Shown in pieces: positions 54,515 through 64,000 of a stretch of DNA of 64,000 nt (position 1 is its first letter; each line of letters opens with the position of its first letter). The notes beneath the pieces are model-generated. The model ran no database searches. It was not told the origin of the DNA and was given only the letters and a program-made list of their open reading frames with translations. The DNA is from Aeromonas rivipollensis (lineage in GTDB: Bacteria; Pseudomonadota; Gammaproteobacteria; Enterobacterales; Aeromonadaceae): the NCBI RefSeq assembly GCF_010974825.1, contig NZ_JAAILA010000013.1, positions 266,593 to 330,592 of the forward strand. Reading direction: 5' to 3'. The translations under genes and the position numbers were made by a program.

Positions 54515-56212
54515 TTAATCCTTAGCTTCCACAGCCAATTTACGAGAAGCACCAAAAAGTTCACGACCTATAGTCCAAAAAATATAACTAAGGGAGGCAA
54601 ATGCCACGAGATAGTAAAAGCTCATCAGCCAAGTCGGTACGTTTTGCGCAAGGAATACATACATTGAAACAGAACCAAGGACAATGAGCACAGCAACCGG
54701 TTTTACCAGACTCCAAGGCTGGATATCCACTTGCTCGGTATAGACCTCCTCATAAGCCTTTTGAGGATAAAAATGGCCAACCAATAACATGAAAACCACA
54801 TTGAGTAAAAACAAGATCCCCAGCAAGTGGAAAAAGTGGATATCTACCTTGATAACGAAATTGAACAGAATGTAAGCGGACATCCCGAACAATAGGCCCA
54901 GCTTGGCTGCAATGGCAGGAACCCTCTTGGTCAACAGTCCCACTAATACAACACTCAGGATTGGCGCATTAAAAATCCCTTGCAGTTGCTGGATCAGATA
55001 GAATAGTCCATCAGGGGCATTTGCAACCAAAGGGGCAACTATCATTGCCACCAGCGCAAGTCCAAGGCCAAGATATTTCCCGACTGCGACGGTTTGCGCT
55101 TCGGTAGCATCAGGCTTAAGACTCTTTTTGTAAATGTTGATAGTAAATAACGTCACCGATGAATTAAGCCCCCCACTAAATGTGGAGAAAACAGCACCTA
55201 CCACCACCGCAGCAAAGAAACCAACTAACATTTCTGGCAATACCAATTGCACCAAACGAGGATATGCATGATCAGGATTATCAATCTGCCCTTGGAATAT
55301 ATGGAAAGCAACAATGCCGGGAAGAATAATGATTGAAGGAATCATCAGCTTGAAGAATGCACACAACAATACACCCTTTTGTCCCTCAGCCAGATTTTTT
55401 GCACCCAGCGCTTTTTGTACAATAGATTGATTGGTACACCAGAAAAACATATTAGATATGATAAGACCGGTAAACAAAGTTGAGAATGGGACGAGCGAAT
55501 CTTCAGCACCAATAGAGTTGAATTTCCCTGGATTGAACTCATATACCTCAACCAAGCCGCTCAATACATTGCCATTTCCTACATAGGCCAAGGCAAATAG
55601 TGTCACCATTAAACCACCAGTAATAAGACCAACACCATTGACTGTATCAGCTACGGCAATGGCCTTGATCCCACCAAATACGGCATATATTGCGCCGAGT
55701 CCCCCAACACCCCATACCATGATCCAGAGAGCTGTCGTCTTATCAATTTGGAAAACCTCCGATACACGAAAGAGGCTTTCTAGAGCAATCGCGCCGGTAT
55801 ATAACACAATTGGCAGCAAAGAAATAACGTACATGCCGAGAAACAAAATAGATGTAATGGTGAGGGTCTGCTTGTCAAAACGCCGTTCAAGAAACTCGGG
55901 AATGGTCGAGATACCCAGCTTCAAATATTTTGGTAGAAAAAATATCGCAAACAGCACTATGGTCATGGCAGCCATTACCTCCCAGGCCATCACGATAAAA
56001 CCGGTGCGAAATGACAGTCCATTCAGACCAACAAGATGTTCTGTCGAGAGGTTCATCAGTAGCATAGAGCCACCAATATACATACCAGTCATGGACCGAC
56101 CACCGAGGAAATATCCCTCCGCCGATTCGGTCAAATGTGCATTATGTGTTTTGTAGTAGGCAATAGCGGCCACCAGCAAGGTGAAGCCGATAAAAGAGGT
56201 AAAGGCTAACAT
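54515..56212 (-). CDS. Sodium/solute symporter (SSS family), probable myo-inositol transporter
   Basis: 565 residues with 13-14 predicted membrane helices (first at about 4-20, LAFTSFIGFTLLVAAIAYY). SSS/SglT hallmarks are present: EGYFLGGRSMTGMYIGGSMLLMNLSTEHLVG in three adjoining parts (about 33-63), GGIKAIAVADTVNGVGLI (about 190-207), and FSTLFTGLIISNMFFWCTNQSIVQKALGAKNLAEGQKG (about 260-297), the last near the sodium-site region of vSGLT-like carriers. Closest in style to sodium/glucose or inositol carriers. Lying between iolG and the regulatory pair, it is the only transporter in the cluster, so inositol is its likely substrate. Its DNA is clearly AT-richer than the core genes, supporting transfer. 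Confidence 0.9.
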   Translation of the reverse strand: MLAFTSFIGFTLLVAAIAYYKTHNAHLTESAEGYFLGGRSMTGMYIGGSMLLMNLSTEHLVGLNGLSFRTGFIVMAWEVMAAMTIVLFAIFFLPKYLKLGISTIPEFLERRFDKQTLTITSILFLGMYVISLLPIVLYTGAIALESLFRVSEVFQIDKTTALWIMVWGVGGLGAIYAVFGGIKAIAVADTVNGVGLITGGLMVTLFALAYVGNGNVLSGLVEVYEFNPGKFNSIGAEDSLVPFSTLFTGLIISNMFFWCTNQSIVQKALGAKNLAEGQKGVLLCAFFKLMIPSIIILPGIVAFHIFQGQIDNPDHAYPRLVQLVLPEMLVGFFAAVVVGAVFSTFSGGLNSSVTLFTINIYKKSLKPDATEAQTVAVGKYLGLGLALVAMIVAPLVANAPDGLFYLIQQLQGIFNAPILSVVLVGLLTKRVPAIAAKLGLLFGMSAYILFNFVIKVDIHFFHLLGILFLLNVVFMLLVGHFYPQKAYEEVYTEQVDIQPWSLVKPVAVLIVLGSVSMYVFLAQNVPTWLMSFYYLVAFASLSYIFWTIGRELFGASRKLAVEAKD

Positions 56213-56329
56213 GTGTGTGTTCTCCGTGTCTTCAATATCCCATACGCTGCCTCATGTAAGAGGCAGCGGAATTTGGTGCGAAGAAATGTGAGGATTGGCG
56301 CAAGGCCTTGTTATTATTTTCTCACGAGA

Positions 56330-57316
56330 TCACAGCTTGACTTCACGACCGCTGTGGAGGGATTCTAGGGCCTTATCGGCCAGGTAGAGAGCCTGAGCAC
56401 CATCGTGACCACTGCATTCAGGGGTAACTCGCCCGGCCAGTACATCGACGAAGTGCTGCCATTCAGCAATATAGGCAGCAGCATAGCGTTGCAGGAAGAA
56501 GTGTTCTGGCTTAGCAGCAACACACCCTTCCTCACTCCAAAACTCGACCGCGTTCTCATGGATGTTCTTGGCCGTCAGCAATCCCTTGGCTCCGTGCAAC
56601 TCCAAGCGCTGATCGTAGCCGTAACCTGAGCGACGACTGTTGACAATTGTAGCCATCGCTCCGGATGGGAACTTCATCACCACAAAGGCTGTATCTATAT
56701 CGCCAGCTTCACCGATAGCAGGATCGACCAGGTTACTTCCTTGGGCATAAATAGAAACAGGGTCCTCTCCAATGATAAAGCGAGCCATATCGAAATCATG
56801 GATAGTCATATCACGGAACATGCCACCAGAAACTTTGACGTAATTAGCAGGGGGGGGAGAAGGGTCTCGTGAGGTGATCAACAAGGACTCTGCCTTACCA
56901 ATCATACCGGCCGCCAGCAGCTCTCTCACCCGACGAAACTGGGGATCATAGCGACGGTTGAAACCAACAAATAGAGGAACGTTGCAAGCAGCTACGGTCG
57001 CCAAGCAATCACGTACCCGCGCCAAATCCAGATGAACCGGTTTTTCACAAAAAATTGTCTTGCCTGCACGTGCCGCCTGTTCAATGAGATCAGCATGGGT
57101 ATCAGTGGCTGAGGCAATCAGCACCCCATGGATCTGGGGATCAGCCATTGCCTCCTCACAACTTTGTACCTTGGCACCATACTTGGTTGCCAAAGCAACA
57201 GCCCCCTCTTGATGAGGATCGACGACAGAATATAAGCGAGTTTCCTTGTGTTCATCGATGTTGACCGCATGAACCTGACCAATCCGACCGGCACCAAATA
57301 ACGCGATATTAAACAT
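56330..57316 (-). CDS. iolG: myo-Inositol 2-dehydrogenase IolG
   Basis: 328 residues from ATG 57316, AAGGAG six bases upstream. It oxidises myo-inositol to 2-keto-myo-inositol with NAD+, the first catabolic step. Rossmann NIALFGAGRIGQVHAVNI (3-20), FCEKPVHLDLARV (about 92-104, catalytic Lys), and DMTIHDFDMARFIIGE (about 165-180, with the catalytic Asp and His). Gfo/Idh/MocA family. Leads the minus-strand run iolG-symporter-cNMP/CBS-exonuclease, and its upstream region carries a candidate IolR operator. Confidence 0.94.
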   Translation of the reverse strand: MFNIALFGAGRIGQVHAVNIDEHKETRLYSVVDPHQEGAVALATKYGAKVQSCEEAMADPQIHGVLIASATDTHADLIEQAARAGKTIFCEKPVHLDLARVRDCLATVAACNVPLFVGFNRRYDPQFRRVRELLAAGMIGKAESLLITSRDPSPPPANYVKVSGGMFRDMTIHDFDMARFIIGEDPVSIYAQGSNLVDPAIGEAGDIDTAFVVMKFPSGAMATIVNSRRSGYGYDQRLELHGAKGLLTAKNIHENAVEFWSEEGCVAAKPEHFFLQRYAAAYIAEWQHFVDVLAGRVTPECSGHDGAQALYLADKALESLHSGREVKL

Positions 57317-57464
57317 ACCAACTCCTTGATACTGTTTATCTGCACAGTGTTGTAGGTTGTAGGCGTCCTGCCGAGATGCCGGCTGCGCCTGCGAGTCCAA
57401 GCTGACCTAGTGTCGAACCACTTTTTCTTGGCACTACGGTCTGGATTAGATGAACATACCACGT

Positions 57465-57478
57465 GAAATTTTCATTTC
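57465..57478. promoter_or_regulatory. Candidate IolR operator 3 (upstream of iolG)
   Basis: GAAATTTTCATTTC, arms GAAAT and ATTTC, about 150 bases before the iolG start. The surrounding 57440-57660 is AT-rich non-coding DNA that must also hold the iolG promoter. Confidence 0.55.
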
Positions 57479-57658
57479 AACTTAATGCTAATTGGACTTT
57501 TCATTTTTGCGCGCGAGTTAACACTTTACAATCCCACAACGCATTTACGCTCATGGTGAAAATTAATCTTTCACTTTAAAAACAAATGATTGTGTATTTA
57601 TTACATGTTTAATCCGGTCATATTTACACATTTCATTTCTAGCCTTTATGAAACACAT

Positions 57659-57682
57659 AAAAAAGGGAGGCAATTGCCTCCC
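57659..57682 (-). terminator. Terminator after iolD
   Basis: GGGAGGCAATTGCCTCCC (57665-57682) is a perfect 18-base palindrome, followed on the minus strand by TTTTTT. It separates iolD from iolG. Confidence 0.93.
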
Positions 57683-57714
57683 ATACAGTTCCTTTGGATT
57701 ACTCAAAAACAACT

Positions 57715-59649
57715 TCAGTATTGGCGGGCGCGAGTCGCCAACATGTCGCGAATCGCGGCCGCTGCTGCCTCGATTTCGGGCTTGTCTGCTATCTGCGCAG
57801 TGCCTGTATGCCACCACGCTTCGTAACCATGGGTCATGGTTTTTGGCAGCACCTTGATATCGATCAGTACAGGTCCCTTGTCACTGGCAGCAGCGCCCAA
57901 TGCAGCCTCCAACTCCACCTCGTCGTGCACCCGATAACTGGTACAACCGTAACTCTCTGCATTCTTGGCAAAATCTACTCGTACCAGAGGACCATTCAAC
58001 ATACCGCTATCTGGGTTTCGATGACGATTCTCGGTACCAAAACTGCCCATGCCCTGCCCCATTTGCAGGTTATTAATACAACCAAATCCCGCATTGTCGA
58101 ACAACAAGACGATGATCTTAAGGCCCTCTTGCACGGCAGTTTGCAACTCGGTGTGTAGCATCAGGTAGGAACCGTCACCGACAAACGCATAGACCGGTTG
58201 TGCTGGCGATGCGATACGGGCGCCGATGGCAGCAGCAATCTCGTAGCCCATGCAGGAGTACCCATACTCAAGGTGATAGGTATCGGGATGCCGTGGCCGC
58301 CACATGCGCTGCAGATCACCGGGCAGAGAACCTGCCGCCCCCACCACTATTGCATCGGGCTCAAGCCACTTATCCAACAATCCCAACACCCGGGTTTGTG
58401 TCAAGCGGGTAGCCAGACTATCCATATACTCAGGCAGGGAATCATCAAGTTGCCCAGCCACTTCTGGCACAAAACGCGGGTCAACCTGGATATTGGCTAA
58501 TCGCTGCCACTCGCTTTCCCACTCGGTACGAGCGGCAACAATCTCCCCTTGATACGCGCTGCGATACGCGCGAGCGTCGAGCTGCTCACCCAGCGCCTCC
58601 AGAGCCACCCGAGCATCCGCAACCACGGGCACGGCATCCAGCTTGTGTGCATCGAAGCTGGCGACATTAATGGTCAAAAATTGTGCTTCTGGATGGCTAA
58701 ACAATGACTTGGACGCTGTTGTGAAATCGGTGAAGCGGGTACCCACCCCAATGATCAAATCAGCCTCTGCTGCCAAGCGGTTAGCAGCCAAGCAGCCGGT
58801 AGTGCCCAGCCCCCCAACGTTGAGCGGATGCTCCGCTTCTATGGCCCCCTTGCCAGCTTGGGTCTCGGCAAAAGGAATATTGAATCGTTCGACAAAATCA
58901 CGCAATGCGCCATGAGCTTCGCTATAACGTACGCCCCCTCCACATACCAACAGCGGTTTACGCTTGCCCTCAATCAGGGACACTGCATCGGCCAGCATGG
59001 CCTCGCTGGGGGGGCGGCGTTCGATCCGGTGTACTCGCCTGACAAAGAAAGAAGCAGGGTAATCATAGGCTTCGCCTTGCACATCCTGAGGCAAACAGAG
59101 CGTGACTGCACCTGTATCAACAGGGTCCGTGAGTACCCGCATGGCATTGATCAGGGCACTCATCAACTGCTCCGGTCGAGAGATTCTGTCCCAATAACGA
59201 GATACGGGACGAAAGCAGTCATTAGTACTAATGCTGGCATCATGGTACTGCTCTACCTGTTGCAACACAGGATCAGGCTGACGACTGGCAAACAGATCGC
59301 CAGGCAATAGCAGCAAAGGAAGACGATTAGCGGTAGCAGTCGCAGCCGCAGTCACCATGTTGGCAGCCCCCGGCCCAACGGAAGAGGTGACAGCACAAAT
59401 CCGCTTGCGTTTGTGTTGCTTGGTAAACCCGAGGGCTATATGAGCCATTCCCTGCTCGTTACACCCCTGATAAACCTTCAATCCACCTGCATCTTGCTCT
59501 AGCGCCTGGCCCAGCCCCAACACATTCCCATGACCAAAGATGGTAAAAATACCATGTACAAACTTGTGTTGTGCCCCATCAATTTCCACGAACTGCTGAT
59601 CAAGAAACTTCACCAGCGCCTGGGCCATCGTCATTCTGATCTGCTGCAT
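57715..59649 (-). CDS. iolD: 3D-(3,5/4)-trihydroxycyclohexane-1,2-dione acylhydrolase IolD
   Basis: 644 residues, ThDP-dependent. It opens the cyclohexanedione ring to 5-deoxy-glucuronate, the committing C-C cleavage of inositol. Motifs: [18 protein letters not shown] (about 33-50), [14 protein letters not shown] (catalytic Glu region, about 62-75), [21 protein letters not shown] in two parts (about 255-275), and the ThDP-binding [12 protein letters not shown] ... FDNAGFG (about 500-530). A little longer than Bacillus IolD. It follows iolR by about 150 bases and has its own terminator, so it is likely a single-gene transcript or cotranscribed with iolR. Confidence 0.95.
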   Translation of the reverse strand: MQQIRMTMAQALVKFLDQQFVEIDGAQHKFVHGIFTIFGHGNVLGLGQALEQDAGGLKVYQGCNEQGMAHIALGFTKQHKRKRICAVTSSVGPGAANMVTAAATATANRLPLLLLPGDLFASRQPDPVLQQVEQYHDASISTNDCFRPVSRYWDRISRPEQLMSALINAMRVLTDPVDTGAVTLCLPQDVQGEAYDYPASFFVRRVHRIERRPPSEAMLADAVSLIEGKRKPLLVCGGGVRYSEAHGALRDFVERFNIPFAETQAGKGAIEAEHPLNVGGLGTTGCLAANRLAAEADLIIGVGTRFTDFTTASKSLFSHPEAQFLTINVASFDAHKLDAVPVVADARVALEALGEQLDARAYRSAYQGEIVAARTEWESEWQRLANIQVDPRFVPEVAGQLDDSLPEYMDSLATRLTQTRVLGLLDKWLEPDAIVVGAAGSLPGDLQRMWRPRHPDTYHLEYGYSCMGYEIAAAIGARIASPAQPVYAFVGDGSYLMLHTELQTAVQEGLKIIVLLFDNAGFGCINNLQMGQGMGSFGTENRHRNPDSGMLNGPLVRVDFAKNAESYGCTSYRVHDEVELEAALGAAASDKGPVLIDIKVLPKTMTHGYEAWWHTGTAQIADKPEIEAAAAAIRDMLATRARQY

Positions 59650-59744
59650 AGAGACTCCCTGCTATCGGCCTCCGTGCCCCCACCATGGGCTGAGGATCTT
59701 CTCTACGAAGAATCGACACGGGCAATGGCATCACTCTATAGAAC

Positions 59745-59802
59745 AAAATTTTCATTTAAAGAAAATAATGAAACAAAAGCGATTTTTGTGATCCACTTTA
59801 CG
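59745..59802. promoter_or_regulatory. Candidate IolR operator 4 and CRP-like site upstream of iolD
   Basis: AAAATTTTCATTTA at 59745-59758 shares the core of the GAAAT-N4-ATTTC palindrome but has changed end bases. TGTGATCCACTTTACG at 59787-59802 matches the CRP consensus TGTGA-N6-TCACA at eight of ten positions and overlaps the end of iolR. Confidence 0.4.
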
Positions 59803-60652
59803 AAACAATAGAGCCTTGCTCAGCTACCTCTTCGCTCTTCTTGAAAGCAAGCCCCACCGCAAGCGACTGCAGCAGGCACAAAGTCGCAGCCTGGGAACGG
59901 AATGCCCCTACTTGGGCCTCTTTTACCACGAAACAGACATCACTCAAGGAGGCAAGAGGACTTATTTGGCTATCAGTGATCACAATTTGGCGAGCACCGG
60001 CCTGAGCCGCTTTCTCACTCACCATCAGCGTTTCATCAGCATACGGAGTAAAACTAATCGAGATCACCACATCCCGGCTGTTCATCAGGGCCGCCTCCTC
60101 GATCATCATTCCTCCCAGACCATCCAGCAACACGGTACGTCGCTCCAGATGACCCAGTGCGTAACGAAGGTAAACGGCAGCACTGAAAGAACGTCGTGAG
60201 CCGATCACATAAATTGTGTCGGCCTCCTGCAAGAGGGAAATAGCTTGGCATAGTTCTGCTTCCGGTGTGTGAAGAACCAGCTGTTGCATCGATTGGGTGT
60301 TTGCCCGGACAAACTCTTGCAGAATATGGTGAGGTTGCTCTACCTCAGCCCCCCCATCCATCTCACGGAACAGACGGGCACGTTCCGTATAGCTCGCGGT
60401 CTCTTTGACCAGATCAAGGCGAAAAATTTGTTTCATTTCATTGAAGCCGCTGAAACCAAAGGTACTGGCAAACCGGATCAGGGTCGAAGGAGGAACGCCA
60501 GCCTCCTTGGCAATGACCGCGACAGTTTGCATGGCAACTATATTTTTATTATCTATCAAGTACTTAGCGACCTGCTGTAAACGCTTACTCAGCTCACCAT
60601 AGCGGGTTCGGATCTGATCTTGTAGTTCTGCTAGATTCTTCGCCACTGTCAT
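59798..60652 (-). CDS. iolR: MurR/RpiR-family regulator of inositol catabolism, IolR
   Basis: 284 residues from ATG 60652, GGAGAG six bases upstream. N-terminal HTH_6 DNA-binding domain (about 1-85; AVIAKEAGVPPSTLIRFAST recognition region, FSGFNEMKQIFRLDLV), then a SIS sugar-isomerase domain (about 125-265; TIYVIGSRRSFSAAVYLRYAL, and VISISFTPYADETL). RpiR-type IolR proteins repress iol genes and are released by an inositol pathway intermediate. Located between iolD and the divergent iolA, with recurring palindromes in the cluster's promoters. Confidence 0.9.
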   Translation of the reverse strand: MTVAKNLAELQDQIRTRYGELSKRLQQVAKYLIDNKNIVAMQTVAVIAKEAGVPPSTLIRFASTFGFSGFNEMKQIFRLDLVKETASYTERARLFREMDGGAEVEQPHHILQEFVRANTQSMQQLVLHTPEAELCQAISLLQEADTIYVIGSRRSFSAAVYLRYALGHLERRTVLLDGLGGMMIEEAALMNSRDVVISISFTPYADETLMVSEKAAQAGARQIVITDSQISPLASLSDVCFVVKEAQVGAFRSQAATLCLLQSLAVGLAFKKSEEVAEQGSIVS

Positions 60653-60915
60653 TATGCTCTCCAATCTGTTGCAACCATGTTCACTGGGGCACCAGCCAGT
60701 CACAATCCCCACATCAATGTCGAGTCAATTGATATCGATCAGAAATCACAACCACTAAAAAGCCCGGTTTCATTAACGGCTACAGAATCACGTTTCCTGT
60801 CAGCAGCAATGGAACAGCCATTCTTTCATATCATGAAAAACTGTAAACCATTTCGTAACTACAGACAGGGGATTAAGCCAGTGCCAGGAACTCATTTGAT
60901 ACATGGTGTCAACAA

Positions 60916-60978
60916 TGTTGGATTGATCACAAAAAGGAATTTTTATTTCGCATAGCATTTTTATGGAATTTAAATTTC
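60916..60978. promoter_or_regulatory. Divergent iolR-iolA control region: CRP-like site and two candidate IolR operators
   Basis: TGTTGGATTGATCACA at 60916-60931 resembles a CRP site (8 of 10). GGAATTTTTATTTC (60936-60949) and GGAATTTAAATTTC (60965-60978) are two further copies of the GRAAT-N4-ATTTC palindrome, 29 bases apart, 40-80 bases before the iolA start. The rest of 60653-60915 shows no gene. Confidence 0.55.
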
Positions 60979-61016
60979 AATTAGTTTCCGTGATCATCAG
61001 CCAAGAGAGACACCGA

Positions 61017-62528
<1,512 letters not shown>

Positions 62529-62546
62529 CGGGCAATGCAACAAAAA

Positions 62547-62573
62547 GAGAGGGAGACACCTCAGCTCCCTCTC
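62547..62573 (+). terminator. Hairpin after iolA
   Basis: GAGAGGGAG (62547-62555) pairs with CTCCCTCTC (62565-62573), 18 bases after the stop. No T run, so the following hairpin at 62607-62638 may do the terminating. Confidence 0.55.
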
Positions 62574-62601
62574 CTACATGAGTCACATTAAGAATCCCCT
62601 T

Positions 62602-62642
62602 GTATAAGAAGGAAATGGTCATTTGGCCGCTTCCTTCTATGT
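62602..62642. terminator. Copy 2 of the flanking hairpin
   Basis: AGAAGGAA (62607-62614) pairs with TTCCTTCT (62631-62638), loop ATGGTCATTTGGCCGC. Upstream GTATAAGAAGGAA is identical to copy 1 at 46632, but the loop GGCCGC part is in the opposite orientation. Serves iolA and the minus-strand gene remnant. Confidence 0.7.
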
Positions 62643-62649
62643 TCATTTT

Positions 62650-62761
62650 TTAGCTGTTCTTGATGGTTGATGGCACCTTGCCAAACCAGTACTCCGGCAG
62701 CTTCTAAGCCTGTTTGATCTCCGGCTTGCTCATCACAACCTCGAACTCATCACACGCTGGT
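62650..62761 (-). pseudogene. C-terminal remnant of an unidentified gene cut by the IS element
   Basis: On the minus strand, immediately inside the IS end, one frame reads QPACDEFEVVMSKPEIKQA, an in-frame TAG (62704-62706), then KLPEYWFGKVPSTIKNS and a TAA at 62650-62652. The composition looks like a real protein tail rather than noise, followed by a hairpin. Either the gene ended at the TAG, or the TAG is a later mutation. I do not recognise the family; the rest of the gene, if it survives, lies to the right of the window. Confidence 0.45.
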
Positions 62762-62769
62762 TGTAGTGG

Positions 62770-63932
<1,163 letters not shown>

Positions 63933-64000
63933 TGAACACCTCAAGTCATGGTGGCGACTGTACCACCTAAAATGGTGTCCGGGATGATTAGACCACTACA

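Noticed and set aside
57563..57826. Small frames in the iolD-iolG intergenic region
   Set aside because: They run through the iolD terminator and into the end of iolD; no plausible start signal.

Overview
The window looks like a chromosomal segment of an Aeromonas species of the A. hydrophila group. The evidence is the gene order amoC-E-B-F-A-G of the amonabactin siderophore cluster, the high GC content with strong C/G third-position bias, and Aeromonas-like versions of htpG, adk, hemH, gsk and hybOABCDE. No rRNA or intact tRNA gene and no CRISPR array is visible. Layout: (1) 1-8170, minus strand: six amonabactin genes, amoG cut by the left edge, overlapping stop-to-start and preceded by a perfect 7-1-7 Fur palindrome. 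(2) 8429-24000: housekeeping and conserved genes. These are a DUF1439 lipoprotein, a large secreted protein of unknown function behind a Fur-like operator, glgC, a GGDEF-EAL protein with both signature motifs degraded, two small conserved proteins, a Cache chemoreceptor, gsk, a MAPEG protein, hemH, adk, htpG with a textbook sigma-32 promoter, and recR. (3) 24860-42905: a complete uptake-type [NiFe]-hydrogenase locus in two convergent blocks. The plus-strand hypFCDEAB block makes and inserts the Fe(CN)2CO and Ni centre. The minus-strand hybOABCDE block encodes the Tat-exported enzyme, its membrane and Fe-S subunits, its protease and its chaperone, and runs directly into a five-gene nikABCDE-ordered ABC importer that probably supplies nickel. 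A perfect FNR palindrome sits at the class II position of the hybO promoter. (4) 43697-44911: an orphan polytopic membrane protein. (5) 45018-64000: a probable acquired island. It begins with two tRNA-3'-end/terminator-like repeats and a P4-type integrase, carries a full myo-inositol catabolic set, and ends at a gene remnant disrupted by a complete IS3-family element whose right terminal repeat is the last base of the window. The inositol set is iolB, iolE, an iolC kinase-aldolase fusion, a second Gfo/Idh dehydrogenase, a cNMP/CBS/DUF294 protein with a DnaQ-type exonuclease, a Na+/solute symporter, iolG, iolD, the RpiR-type regulator iolR, and divergent iolA. The symporter and neighbouring intergenic DNA are visibly more AT-rich than the flanking core genes. 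How the genes work together: AmoC, AmoB and AmoA make 2,3-dihydroxybenzoate; AmoE activates it onto the AmoB carrier domain; AmoF and AmoG assemble the peptide. HypA/B deliver nickel, HypC/D/E/F build the Fe ligands, HybD trims HybC, HybE escorts the precursor, and HybO/A/B connect the enzyme to quinones. In the island the symporter imports inositol, IolG, E, D, B, C and A carry it to acetyl-CoA and DHAP, and IolR probably represses through a recurring 14-bp palindrome (GRAAT-N4-ATTTC) found in at least five intergenic positions. The most interesting observations are: duplicated, degenerate gene starts between hypD and hypE and between the two ABC ATPases; the symporter-linked cNMP/CBS/DUF294 plus exonuclease pair inside an inositol regulon; and two copies of one hairpin, at either end of the iol block, whose loop sequence is inverted between copies.
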